This document shows positions 21,410-33,584 of a stretch of DNA of 64,000 nucleotides, piece after piece (positions within the stretch are counted from its first letter, which is position 1; each line of letters opens with the position of its first letter). The notes under the pieces were generated by a model. It was given only the letters and a program-made list of their open reading frames with translations, ran no database searches and was not told the origin of the DNA. The stretch is from Adiantum capillus-veneris (lineage: Eukaryota > Streptophyta > Polypodiopsida > Polypodiales > Pteridaceae). Made by a program: the position numbers and the translations under genes. The stretch is from positions 46,607,098-46,671,097 of the forward strand of contig CM043962.1 in the NCBI GenBank assembly GCA_014529385.2. The letters are read 5' to 3'.

Positions 21410-21619
21410 GTTGTAGGTCATGAGGGGAATAACTTCCCAGGAGGTCACCCATCCCAGTACTGTTCCCGCGCATATGCGCTTAACTGTGACGTTCCACAAA
21501 TTGGTCTAGCCATCTAGACCCCAAAACCTTAAGGTGTTAGGGACCTCCGGTCTAACCAATTTATGCAAGCCTCATAGATAGACACCACTTTGTCACCACA
21601 AGTTGGGCTTACCCCAACA

Positions 21620-22460
21620 AAAGTTTGTACTAAGGTTGCATAACTTCTTAAGAATGTTGGATAATTTTGCCCTTGATGAAGAGAATTGTGCTACTTCTTG
21701 GTTGTATTGCAAAGAATTATTGGCAATTGGGCAATGTACTGGGATATCATAGATACATCGTCCTTACTATCCTTGTCCAAAGTGGCCAAGATTTTGACCC
21801 AGTCATTAAAAGAAAGCATGTGTAAAATAGAAAACTTTTTCCGAAGCTAATGCCAATTCAAAAATAAGTTGTAATGCTTCCAAGCTGCTCATACATCATA
21901 GGACAAGGGAAGCTGCCACACAGAAAGAGGTTCAAAAGCTAACTCCAGGCATTGGGAAAGTGAAAGGGCCTGTAACAAATGTTTTGATGAGTTAGAAGGA
22001 GATTACTTGGGATAAGAAACTACAATGTGTTTGGCTTTTCAAGCAAGAAAGGGCCTAGATCTAGGGGCAAGGGCTCTTTTTGAGGGATGGTCATTTCAAT
22101 AACTTCTAATTTGTTCTAAAATTCTTGCATGTTTCTCCGAGTCCTAGATGATTCTCATGCAAGTAGTCATTTTATATTGAGTGTGATCCTGAAAGAATAT
22201 ATAAAATCAAGGTTAGTAGCCGTGGATAACCCTACAACCTTAAAATCGACAAAGTCGAGAGACTATGATAGCCGTGAGTCGGAATCCAAAATTATAGTCT
22301 AAGAGGGACCACCTAACACCAGCCAACCTAAACAAGAATTATAGACAATGGGTCCAACTAAGTCCTATAATCCACACAAATCTCTAAAGCCAGTGTTCTG
22401 GCTCTCTCAGAAAACTAGGCGAGCCTTGTGTATAGGACGTGTGTGTAGCCGTTTTATTTT
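21620..22460 (-). pseudogene. Penelope-like element, upstream portion, decayed
   Basis: Removing the 17320-21619 insertion and one AAAGT copy rejoins this minus-strand sequence to 17314 without gap. Short readable runs such as FNDWVKILATLDKDSKDD (about 21755-21815) suggest former coding sequence. No domain is recognised here; the link to the Penelope-like RT is by continuity only. Confidence 0.4.
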
Positions 22461-22488
22461 AACACTAGTTCTGTAATTGGACACTAAA

Positions 22489-22938
22489 GTGTCTTGTTTT
22501 CCTACGAGGTTTTGGCAATTTATTTGTTAAGCTAGAAAGAAGTTTTTTACACCTTGCTTCTACCACAGGTTGGTTATGAGGGGAAAGAAAACATTGGATT
22601 TTTCTCCATGTCAAAATACAAGCCCTATGGAGAGAATTGTGGTAATTTCTAAGTCGTAATTTTTGTAAAATTTCAAGCTGTTTTGCCAAAAAAATCATAA
22701 AATTCTTATATCTGTGTCTTGTTTTCCTACGAGGTTTTGGCAATTTATTTGTTAAGCTAGAAAGAAGTTTTTTACACGTTGCTTCTACCACAGGTTGGTT
22801 ATGAGGGGAAAGAAAACATTGGATTTTTCTCCATGTCAAAAGACAAGCCCTATGGAGAGAATTGTGGTAATTTCTAAGTCGTAATTTTTGTAAAATTTCA
22901 AGCTGTTTTGCCAAAAAAATCATAAAATTCTTATATCT
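22489..22938 (-). repeat. 225-bp tandem duplication, frame-preserving
   Basis: Two nearly identical copies (22489-22713 and 22714-22938) differ at about two bases. 225 bp is 75 codons, so on the minus strand an open frame (22465-22977) continues through both, repeating the segment beginning RYKNFMIFLAKQLEILQKL. That frame opens with TTG and has no known domain. It may be the N-terminal region of the Penelope-like element. Confidence 0.85.
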
Positions 22939-25294
22939 TTTTGTAGAGGTGAGCTTTTTTATGTTTTTAAAAGCCAAGTGCTAGTACTTAGTGTTACAAG
23001 ACAAATGACCTTCAAGGAATAGTTTCAAATTTGATTGCAAGTTATAAATATAATTTCATACTTGAGCACGTCCTGACTAAGAGAATAATTTTGGCCTTTT
23101 AAAGGTCCTCTCATGGAATTGGGGTTACTCTAGTGCAATTTGACAACATCAAATGACTTTATATGTTAAAACCAAAAAACTATGTATTTTTTCGGCTTCC
23201 TAACTTACTTAAATCTTGTCGCTTACACCCAATCTTAAAATTTTGATTGTGCAAAAACTCTTGAAAATCTTTACTCCTCCACAATAACATTGAAACCAAG
23301 GTTTTAGGTATCCAACTTGTATTCATACCATGCACTTTAATACATTTAGTTGATATGTGTGTAAAGTTTGAAGTTATTTGAGGTTTTGAATACTTGTGTC
23401 TCAAGAATTAAAATATCAAAAGTTTTGCATGCGAAGTTTTGAATATTTAAGATCATCCAAAAATTGTTTCTTACCAAATCACTGCTACTTGCCACCTTGA
23501 GTCTTATTGGAGAGGGTAAGCAATGTATCACTTTCTAAAACTCAAAAACACATCAAAAGAATATTTTTTCTATGCATACAACGATATGCTTGAAATAGCC
23601 ATATCAAACACGTAGAACTTCCCATTATTTTATATACTCTTAAGTAAATTCTTTTACACATGAAACTTGCAATTATCTATAGCACAATTGTAGAAAAGTT
23701 GTGTACAATTTTTTACAAGGTCCCTTCATTTTTTCTTGCACTTATAACGTTGATTTCTTCAAAGTATCAATCGCAGTTTTATGGGGGTCCACTTGATGAG
23801 TATATTTCTTGATCATGATAGCTTCTAAAATGCAATGTTATACTTTTCAAAGACTCTCTAGCTAACATATCTAAGCATATCAAGAGGGTTTTCTTAAATA
23901 CACCATCTGATGCAAGTAGAATTTAATCTAAATTTGTAAAAAAAGGACACTTACGTGTCCTGTTTTGGTACCAAACTAGTGTTAATAAATAAACACAAAT
24001 GAAAATAAACGTTCAAAAGACAACTAACTTTAAGCAAGTGACCAGGTGTAGCACAAAAACAACTCAGTTCTATAATTATTTTTGTACAAAGCTATAAGAA
24101 TGAGGTCTCATTCTAGTTGGCTACATAAGGAGTCCTTAGTAAAGGGTGGATTTTTGGGTGCAAATTTGGACCATTGGACTTTTTTTTAAATGAATGCCAC
24201 ATAACAAGCTACTGATAATTTTAATTTATTGGTCTGCAGAAGACCATAGTGAGGTGGGTGGATTTTGGGTGCAAATTGTGGACCGTGGATGTAAGTCGAT
24301 CAAATGGAGGACACGTATACAATTGCTTGTTTTTTAATATTTTTTTTAGATTTTTGTGAAAGGTGTTGACATTTGTGTACCTCTTTCTTTAAAGAGAACC
24401 ATTGAAAATTGGGTCACACAAAGTCTTTTTCGTCCTCTTCCACTTTTTTTTGGCTTTCTAAAAGAAACCCTTAGTGTTGTGTTGGATTAGGGAGACTCCT
24501 TTCATTTCACATCCTGACAACATGACAACATAGAGACTTACCTATCATTTCACATCATGACATGTTTTACTTTTCTTGAATTCTATTGTTTTAGAATGCT
24601 AAAGTGAAGCTTCACCTTGCATAAAATTTAGTAAATTTTACACACACACACACACACGTCTTTTTTGCATTCTATTGTTTTAGAATGCTAAAGTGAAGCT
24701 TCACTTTGCATAATGCTAATAAATTCTATACACACATATATAAATTAATTAGTTCTTTTTATTTCACCTTTCATTTCACAACTTCACATGGCTTTACATT
24801 TCTTGCATTTTATAGCTTGATTCAAGTCAGTGTTAACGTTCGAGAAAGTCTCTTTTATTAAACGGCTACTGATCGAGTTTCTTGAAAAAAAAGGAATCAT
24901 GTCCTTTCAATTGAAGTTTCCAAAGCTACATTCATTGGCTTTCTAAAAGAACTTCAACTTAAAAGGCTTTAGGATTTAGGAACCTTCAACTTGCAAAGAT
25001 TTAGGGGTAAGGGAACTTCAACTTAAAAGGCTTTAGGATTTAGGAACCTTCAACTTGCACATATTTAGGGGTAAGGGAGATTCAACTTGCACAATGCAAG
25101 AACCTTGGATAGCATGAGTCGTAAACCTCATTCAAGGGTAGACTCACTCTGCAGTAGCAACAAGTAAGACTACAATGGCCATTGGGCAACCACAACCTTT
25201 GTGACAAGCATGTGGGTGACAGGCATGTGGGTGACAATGTGACCAAGCACAAAGTGAGTCCACAAAGTCTCTCATCGATTCATCGGACTAAAGG
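22939..25294. other. AT-rich intergenic stretch
   Basis: No gene recognised. A block containing TTAGAATGCTAAAGTGAAGC occurs twice (about 24575-24650 and 24665-24735) on either side of a (CA)n run. The word GGGTGCAAATT also repeats near 24148 and 24267. Confidence 0.5.
24951..25078. repeat. 64-bp tandem duplication
   Basis: Two adjacent units each carry ACTTCAACTTAAAAGGC, TTTAGGATTTAGGAACC and TTTAGGGGTAAGGG. Confidence 0.85.
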
Positions 25295-26251
25295 AATGGA
25301 TCACCAAAGACTTAAGTACTTCATGACGTAGACCAAGCTCTTCGACAAACAAATGAGGTGGGCAAATTTCCTTTTGCAATTTCATTTTCATATTTCTCAC
25401 AATGCTAACAAGCATAATCAAGTAGCCGATGCACTCTCAAGACGACCGAGAGTGAATGCGATATTCATAGCAACTCACAATGATCTATCTTCTATGATAA
25501 ATGAGTACGTTATCAATCTCGATTTTAGAGATGTGATTTCAGCCCTTGCACTAGGGAAGAAGGAAGAACCATTTACCCTACAAGATGGTTATTTTCTCTA
25601 CGGTAATAGACTATGCGTTACTAACTCACTACATGAGAAAGTAATGTATGAATCTTGTGCTCCTCCTTATGTGGGGCATAGAGGGATTCAGTCTACCCTA
25701 AAAGGGATAGAAACATATTTCTATTGGCCTGCCATAAAAGCAAACATACAAGAGTATGTTTCAAAATGTGTGGTATGCCAAAAGACGAAATTTGATAGAG
25801 GGAAGCAACCTGGATTGCTTCAACCGTTGCCAATCCCTAATTCACAATGGGAGAGCATATCCATGGATTAAATCTTTGGATTTCCCAAGTCTATCCATGG
25901 GAATACGGGAGTAGACAGGTTTAGCGAACAAGCACATTTTGTACCTGTCAAAAAGACTATCAAGGCCCATGAAATGGCAACTCTTTTTATATCACAAATC
26001 TTCAAGTACCACGGCTGCCAATGTCCATAGTGTCGTATAGACATCCTAAAATGACCAGTAACTTCTGGAAGGGTCTCTTTGAGAGTTTAGGTACAAGGCT
26101 AAACTTCTCTTCGGCTTATCATCCCCAAACAGATGGCCAAAGTGAAATAGCTAACCTAACAATTCTTGATCTACTAAAAGCTCATTTGGTGCTTGAGAGC
26201 CTTAACTGTCGTAAGCATGTCTGCACCTTAGTCCGTATCAATCTTCCATAG
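25295..26251 (+). pseudogene. Ty3/gypsy RNase H end and integrase, fragment
   Basis: The end of RNase H (HISHNANKHNQVADALSRRP, about 25395-25455) runs into the integrase zinc-binding domain. That domain shows GHRGIQST, YFYWP and CVVCQKTK (HHCC pattern, about 25670-25790). After a stop near 25871 the integrase core continues in other frames and reaches SSAYHPQTDGQSEIAN (about 26110-26155). Upstream RT and protease are absent and the sequence is lost after about 26251. The protein would insert retroelement DNA into the genome; this fragment cannot. Confidence 0.85.
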
Positions 26252-26380
26252 TAGAATGACAAACTCTACTTGGTGTTTAAGAGACGTCGTCCCCACAAAC
26301 ATGATTCTAAGCATGCATACTTATTAACATTTGTGCACAATAAGAAAAAACTTTGTCCATTTAAACATATTTACATTTGC

Positions 26381-26698
26381 TTACTCTAGGGAATCATTGT
26401 AAGCATTGACAAGGTTTAGGTTATCCTTTAATTGTATGCCTTGCATCCATCTAGCATCTTCAAAAGGATAATTTTTAAACTCAATAAGATATCGTCGGAT
26501 AGTCTTACCACCTTGTAATACCTTGTCTTCATGTCGGAGAATGGACTCGGAATGCAACACCTCTTCTTGGTCCTCGATCTCCGGTGGGTCTTCAATAATT
26601 GCTTCTTGAGGTGGCTCTCCTTTGTAAGGCTTTAGTAGGCTCACGTGGAAAGCATTGTGTATGAGCCAATGGCTGGTCAACTTGAGTTGATAGGCCAT
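26381..26698 (-). pseudogene. Ty3/gypsy C-terminal chromodomain-like end, opposite strand
   Basis: 106 codons on the minus strand read LIHNAFHVSLLKPYKGEPP, an acidic linker, then ESILRHEDKV and RRYLIEFKNYPFEDARWM, the post-integrase region with chromodomain-like end of plant gypsy elements. It lies 130 bp from the plus-strand integrase fragment but in the opposite sense, so either an inversion occurred or two elements abut. A diverged homologue lies at about 32990-33280. Confidence 0.85.
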
Positions 26699-27701
26699 AT
26701 CAATAGTGTTGTAGGGTAAAATAGGGATCCTCTACCCACTAGCAAACGGACTAATGACTAGGCTTTGTCTTCTCTACCTCATAGTCAAGGAAGACTATGA
26801 TTTCAAGAGAGAGGTAATGTCATAAAGACTAATATATAATACTCCCAAATGATTTTCTCATGTTAAACTGATCATTTAATATGGGGAAGTACCAGGGGAG
26901 TAAAAGCTACAATATTGGTAAGGCGGACAGACTGGTCTCTGTCAGGGATCCAAAGGAGGGCAAATAGGGATCCAAAGGGGGACAATCTGCAAAAGATAAA
27001 TATGTTTCAATGGGGCTTAAAAGACCTAAGGTTCATCTCCATTAAGACTTCCATAGGCTAAGGTTCCAAAAATTAATTCATTTATCCAATGGCCAAAGCA
27101 AGGGGAAAATTGTATGGTCATGGGAAGACTAAAAAGTCTTCTCACATCCCTAGGAAGGAGGGGGCGAGCCCTTTTAGTAGGGGATGAGAGAGAAACACAC
27201 ACACACACACACTCTCCAAAGCTCCCGCTTTACACAAAGAAAATACTGGACACATGTCAGGCTCCTAGCCTAGTTACGCCCAATCTCCCCTCAAATCCTA
27301 TTGGATGGCCATAGAGGTGGACCAATGAGAATTAGGCTAGAGTAAAGTTAGTCTAATCAATATAAGAAATGCTTGATAAAAGAACCAATAGAAATTAAGC
27401 TCCCTAGAAGACTAGTGGATAGTCTACCAAGGGGTCCAATGAGCATCCAACAACCCAATGGCTTGCCTGATTCCTATAGGCTAGAAGACTAAGAGGTCCA
27501 ATGAGAGTTTAATTGAATTATTTAATTACCTAAAGCTCTCACAAAAGGGGAAAGGGGGACACTTGTCAAAAGGCTATCTATTATGTTTCTAATTTGTGAT
27601 TGGCTAAGCTTTACAAGAGCCAATGGGATGCCAACATGAGCAAATAGCAAGAGGGGTCGACCAAGATGAGAGAGAGGGCTGCATTTTACTCTAACACAAT
27701 G

Positions 27702-27777
<76 letters not shown>

Positions 27778-28455
27778 CTCATGTCTGCAAGAAGAACTCC
27801 ATCTCCTTCTCCAAGCATTGAGAAGTAGAGGCCAACACCAACAACTCTTGGCTATGGAATGCAAATCCAACCAAGAGCCAAGCTTCAATGGCATGCTCAT
27901 CTCCTCTACCATGCTAATTACTAAGCTAAGCTATGCTATTAGAGTGATTATGTGAGGAGAATACTTCTTTCTTGTAAGATACATCTTTTTCCTCTCAATC
28001 TATCCTCATTCCCTGCTAGCTCTCACCATTTTTGAAGGTGTGGGAGGTTTTGGGACTGAGGCTAGGGACACTAGGTGTTTTTTTCAAGCATAATTTGGTG
28101 CATGAAGCTTCCATCTCATTACACCAACTAGTTTTATCAAGGAACACAAAAATTGTATTGTACAAAAGTCTCCTTTGATGGGAGAAGCTATAATACAAAG
28201 CCTTTATGGAGGGGGGGACCGGCTCCATGTAAATCCGGTCCTCAATTTTTGTCAATTGTTCTATTTCTCTCTCTTTTCAAGTATTGTCAATGCCAAATTA
28301 GCTAGGTGTAAATTACTATGTTGCTTTCTCAAATTAAGTACTCTCTCTATGCTCATTAGGAACTTGTTCTTAATGAAATGCTCACTACGTTATCAATTTT
28401 TGCTACACACAAGTTACTAGTGCATTAAATGTTACAAATAGACTCTGTCCAGGAG
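26699..28455. other. Intergenic, no gene recognised
   Basis: Contains (CA)n at about 27191-27211 and 27704-27776. The phrase GGATCCAAAGG repeats near 26947 and 26970. The sequence ends in a purine run (AGGAGGGGGCAA, about 28451) that could be a polypurine tract for the LTR that follows. Confidence 0.5.
27704..27776. repeat. (CA)n microsatellite
   Basis: About 73 bases of CA without interruption. Confidence 0.95.
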
Positions 28456-28640
28456 GGGGCAATTGTAAGAGTGACTGCCTTGGAAATTATATACCGCAAA
28501 CATCATAGTTATGGGATGTTGTTGAGATCAGCCCAACTTGGGCGGCCTAATCAATGTGAATGAGGTGCAAAATCTATATATGGCCTAAAAACCTAATGAG
28601 TAAGCTCTCTTTCATTTTTGTGGAATTTGTGAAACCTTAT

Positions 28641-28695
<55 letters not shown>

Positions 28696-29957
28696 CTCTC
28701 TCTCTTGTCTGGTCGCTCTCCTTGCCATGTCTATGAGAGACTCAGTTCGCTTCCTCCTGCAGGCTCTACGAGTGGTACCAGAGCACTTGGTGGTGTTCTT
28801 GGAAAGTTGAGGTTGCGATAGCAACTACTATTGGTGGGCGTACCTCTCAAAACACTCTCTATTGGTGGTGCAAGAAAACCCCACACGATGTCACTAGTCA
28901 TTGTCTAAGGCAAGCAAAGCCCAGGCAGGTCGAGCAAGGAGGTGGGTGTTCTAAAACGCCACTCAGGAGGTGCCTGAGAGAGCTGAGGCGTGGAGATCAC
29001 ATGCGGAATTCTTGGGGCAGCATATCAAGACACCCTCACTAATGATGGCAAGGTGAGATTCCTAGGGGGCGTAGACAAATCAATAGCCTCTCCAAATGCA
29101 TCATAATTGCATGTGATTAGGGGTGTACGTGTCTGTGCATTATGAAATGTAGGATGTTTAGCAAATCAATGACAAAGCTCTCTACATGTCAAAACACAGT
29201 TGCAGAGTCGGTAGAGCTCAAGGCTGCTGGAAAGGGAACCACACACTCACCACGCAATGACATCATCGATGACAATTCACGACCACATTTGCAACTCAGG
29301 TTTTTTTTTGTTTTGGTGATTTGTGGAGTCCTAATTATCAAAATGGATTTATTTTATCTTAGAGCATGTTCACATCAGTGTAATGACAAAAAATGATCGT
29401 ATCTATGATGATGTATATCATTCTTGATGATTTATGATGATAAATTAACCCATCAAACCATTCTCTTATGATTATGAAGATATTCTTGTAAAGGGATTAG
29501 ACACTATCCGGGTGAAAGAAAAAAAAGGTGACGTCGGAGATAAGGCCTTTCCCATGACGACCCATGGATCGAACTACCTTGTGAGCATAGGATAAGTACT
29601 CTTGTGAACCATGTGTGATGAATCGGTCATAAGAACCACCATGATGTATCAAGCACTACACCTAGATGTATCAGTAGTTCCTAAGATTACACTTATGACA
29701 ATGATTATGCCAAGTTTGGCTGAAGGGGGTGGGGTTAGTCCCCAACTTGGGCTACCTAATCATTGTGAATGAGGTACAAAATCTATATATGGCTTAGAAA
29801 CCTAATGAGTAAGCTCTCTTTCATTTTTGTGGAATTCGTGCAACCTTATCTCTTCTCTGCCTCTCTCTCTCTCTCTCTTGTCTTCTCTCTCTAGTTTGGT
29901 CGCTCTCCTTGCTATGTCTGTGAGAGACTCAGTTCGCTTCCTCCTACAGGCTCTAAA
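28456..29957 (+). mobile_element. Small LTR element (TRIM-like), tentative
   Basis: Two direct repeats share CCCAACTTGGGC, AAAATCTATATATGGC, GAGTAAGCTCTCTTTC, a (CT)n tract and GAGAGACTCAGTTCGC. They lie at about 28456-28768 and 29720-29957. The first is followed by TGGTACCAGAGC (28774-28785), one base off the initiator-Met primer site. The inner ~950 bp has no protein domain. The right copy abuts LINE sequence at 29958. Outer ends and a target duplication could not be fixed. Confidence 0.45.
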
Positions 29958-31030
29958 GACGTCAATGCTTAAGATGCAAGTAGCAAACCTGTTTTGGGAT
30001 AGGCTTGATAAGCCTCTTTTCACAATAGGATCCAATGACCCCTCGACAAAAGCTTGGTTAGCCATGTACGTGACTAGGACCTTGAGGTCATCCCAAAAAT
30101 CCCTGAAGAATTCAGTGGCTAGACCATCCCAGCCAAGGGACTTCTCCTTGCCAAGAGCTTGCAACGCAAGCGAGCATTCATCTTTAGAAAAATGCCATCT
30201 CAAGACAATGGGCGTCAGGCACAAAAAATTTCCTATTGACACTCTCAAGCAAGGTCGCTCTGGCTTCATCCACTTCCTGAGAGCGGGTCTCTGACTCACT
30301 AACGATTTGGCTTAGATGATCAAGCATTATCCTAGCCATTTCGTCTTGCTCGTGTGTAGCATTTCCATTCTCATCTGTGAGTGAGTGGATGGAGCCCCGA
30401 CTTTTCTTGATTTTCAAGGCCCTAAAAAAGATTTGTGGCATTAGGCTAGAGCAAAGTCTCCCTGGATATCAACCTCACCCTCCTCACCTCCTTGAGTTGC
30501 TGCTTGGCTAGGTTGGCTTTAGCTTCTAGTCACTTTTTGTGTTCGTCTTTGGCCCAATAGATTTTTTGGAAGTTAGACGAGCAACCTCCTCTTATATCTG
30601 CTTCCAATGCTCTTCTTGGGCCTTTTTCATCTGAGGGCCCGAGATTTTGATCTCTTTATGAATACTCTAAGCAAAGAGGTCCCAAGATTTAGGTTTTTCC
30701 AAAGTAATATCTTTATTGAGTTTACTCAAAGCTTTGTTGGTAAGCCTTCTAAACAGAGGGTCTTTGAATAGGTGTGCCACCATAACAAGTAACTTCTTAC
30801 TTCCTCTGGGGGCCTGCCCCTCCCCATTGTCTTTCCTGAGTTTCAAGGGTAAAATGGTATGACATGCTCTTCGTTGATAGCACCTTCATCTCTAGCAGCG
30901 ACAAGATCCAATTAGCTTGGTGAGAGCAGTAAGTTGGGACGTTGTGCATGAATACTGTAGGCTTGTGTACGTGAAGCCTTGCATGTTTTTCTAGGGACCC
31001 ATCTCCCACAAGTTCATCATAGCCCATTTC
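29958..31030 (-). pseudogene. L1-like LINE fragment (endonuclease end to RT start)
   Basis: Minus-strand frames give plant L1-type landmarks. One reads LHNVPTYCSHQANWILSL-like (about 30880-30960). Another has KSRGSIHSLTDENGNAT (about 30370-30410). The RT start is KEKSLGWDGLATEFFRDFWD (about 30090-30150), where L1 elements carry K-S-P-G-x-D-G-x-T-x-E-F. The RT breaks off at 29958 at the edge of the small LTR element. It is in pieces and inactive. Confidence 0.75.
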
Positions 31031-31499
31031 TCATAGAGACATACAACTACTTCTTGTACTTGATGGATGTCATTTTTTGAACATCATTATATAAGACATA
31101 TTTCACGTGGAGAATATGAGTCTCTAGGACTGACAATGGCACCCGTTATTTCAATTATGTGTCGTGACAAAGTCCCTAGGTGCTGGTAAAATCCGTTGAT
31201 TAGACCATTCTAAGCACATCATATTACAAACAATTTCAATGGCCTTTTTTTTTTGGATAGCTAGTAAAACTTGTTAAGTCTTTAAGTGTTGTTAAACAAC
31301 TTCAATAGATGGTTGTTTACACATGCAATTAAGTTATGCTCACGAGTATGCTGTATGGTTGATACCTACATGTGATTAATTTCCACATTCTATTATGGTC
31401 CAACTAAGTTTTCACGGTCTTACATAGTTAAAGGGGAAATAATTGCTAGGAAATAACATGTAGCTAAATAGATATTTGAGTAGATTACTTAATGGAGAG

Positions 31500-32139
31500 A
31501 GATAGATTTCACACACAAGAGATTATAGAGTAGAGAGAGAGAGAGAGAGTACACACGATATACGTGGTTCACCCAATGTGGGCTACGTCCACGGGAAAGC
31601 AGCCACTCAATGGCTTTCGTACTTCAAAAGAAGAAGTAGTTTACAAAGGGATTATACCCTTAAGAGCTCCCGCCTTGCTTCACTCTCACCACCTCACACT
31701 CACCTTGTTGCATCAACTTCACACTATGAAAGGTGTGTAGAAATGGCCTCCTTTTATAGGCCAAAAGGGCTGCCCTCTCTCATGAGAGGCAGCCATGTGT
31801 AGCCGCCCTTGTGTAGATAAGTCGAAATCGGACCCTTCAATCCGCCCATGTGTGGCCGCCCTTGAGAAGACAAGTCTGCTTTTGAATTCGGCCACCAGCC
31901 ATTGGCCATTGACTTTCGACCACCGGCCACTGGCCAACCGGCCAACCGACCGGTCATTTTCAGACCACTTTCCGATCGCTGTCTGGCCATAATATTCCGG
32001 TGAAGGAAAAAAAAAGTATCGGGGGCTTCCGCCCCCGAGGCCCCTAAAGTTGCCCCTGAATTTTGGTCGTGAAAATTTTGGTTTTCGGCGAGTGATTTCC
32101 TTCATGCATGATGGTTCTCCTCATAATGGGGGCCTTACA
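31500..32139 (-). repeat. Probable solo LTR
   Basis: Read on the minus strand the block starts TGTAAGGCCCCC (end at 32139). It holds the GC-rich hairpin CGGGGGCTTCCGCCCCCG (about 32018-32035). It then has CCCGTGGACGTAGCCCAC...GAACCACGTAT before a CT-rich end, a layout common in the U5 region of plant copia LTRs. No partner LTR, primer site or coding region was found. The left edge is approximate. Confidence 0.4.
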
Positions 32140-32989
32140 AATGTGCGTTTTTACCACAGAAAATTACAAGGGGTAAATCAGGCTCCATACTTAACAATAA
32201 TTCAATTCTTTTACGGTGGACAATGCTAGCCATAAGAATTGGCAGGGATGGCTAGGGATATGTAGGTTTGGATCTGCTTTTGCTAAATGCATGCACACTA
32301 GGTGTTATGGGCCCTAGTGTTTAGCAAAGGTTGATCTGGAGCGGCATGCACATTTACACATTAGTAGCTTCTCCAGCCTTTCGCACTCTATGTGCAATAT
32401 CTATACAAGATTAATTGTAGATCTATCAATCACTACTAATAGAGGTCATGGCTCAATTTGGGTGTTTGTAGATCATCACACTATAATTAACCAAGGTGAT
32501 TCTTCATAAAATTATTGACTAATCAGCAATAATGCAAGGAATTGTGATTCTTGTTTAGCAGTCATTTTGGAGGACTGTCTGTAAAGGATGGAGAAACACA
32601 CCTCAATACTGTCAGTTATCTAGAGAGGATAAGCAGTTTACAAGTATTCATCTTGTGCTCAATAATATGTTGAGTGCGTACGTTAGCATAAAGCAGCCCA
32701 ATTAGAAAGATTACCTCTCTACTTGGACTTTGCTTATCATGAGACAAAGCAGGTCTGGCTACGAGCCTATATATAGTGAGGTTGGGTGGAGAGTTGAATG
32801 TTTTAGTCCCATGCAGCCTCACAACTTGGTGCTTGGGAGACTATGCCGCGGCAAGTATGATTCATTGTATGCATTCACTTAAAAACTTATCAACATTTAA
32901 AAGAAATCTTAAAGTCAAAACAAGAAAAAATTCTTTGTAGAACATGTTTTTTCATACTTGGTTCTTACCTTTGACATGAATTATTATAA
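32140..32989. other. Intergenic, nothing recognised
   Basis: No long frame with protein-like composition and no repeat structure noticed. Confidence 0.4.
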
Positions 32990-33290
32990 GCATTTACAAG
33001 GTTTGTATTATCCTTTAACTAGATGTCTTGCATCCACCCTGCATCTTCAAAAGGACAATACTTAAACTCAATAAGATATTGTTAAATAGTCTTACAACTT
33101 CTTAAAACCTTATCTTTGTGTCATAGGATGCTCTCAGGCTCTAGGATCTCTGCTTTACCTTCAAACTTTGGTGTATTGGTTCTTTAGGTGTCTTGCCCTT
33201 ATAAGGCTTCAAAAAGCTTATATGAAAAGCGATATGAATGAGCCGTGCTAGATAACCTTAACTTGTAAGCCAGAATGAGCAATAATATCC
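32990..33290 (-). pseudogene. gypsy chromodomain-like end, decayed
   Basis: Base-level similarity to 26395-26698 is clear (for example CTTGCATCCA, ATCTTCAAAAGGA, AACTCAATAAGATAT shared in the same order), but the frame is broken here. Confidence 0.65.
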
Positions 33291-33584
33291 TTTTGCTAAC
33301 TTAGCATTGCTAACTTAGCAAGATATTTTTGAGGGCCTATAGTGGGAGTCCTTGTGTCCCCTTATCCATTGTATGGCTTATGTGTACTTTAGAAAACTGA
33401 AGCAATACCCAATCGTTCTCTTTGAAGGTCAACAATCTTCTATGATTATGAGTAACAGCCTTTTGCTTATGTTACATGATTGATGTACTTTTCTTAATCA
33501 CCCTTAGGGTTCTATATCAATCCCCAGCCTTCCCACTTAAGGTTAGGCTTAAAGCATTACTCTTATGCAAGTCATTGTGTTCTC

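Larger units (their letters stand above)
21014..21619 (-). mobile_element. Cassandra-type TRIM retrotransposon
   Basis: 606 bp in minus orientation: two 208-bp LTRs (21014-21221, 21412-21619) around 190 bp of non-coding DNA. The LTRs differ at about five positions. The initiator-Met primer site is read in reverse at 21398-21409, two bases from the right LTR. Each LTR contains a 5S rRNA-like segment, the hallmark of Cassandra (known from vascular plants). No protein is encoded; mobilisation must be in trans. Right flank is AAAGT; left flank is AATGT, one mismatch. Confidence 0.88.
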
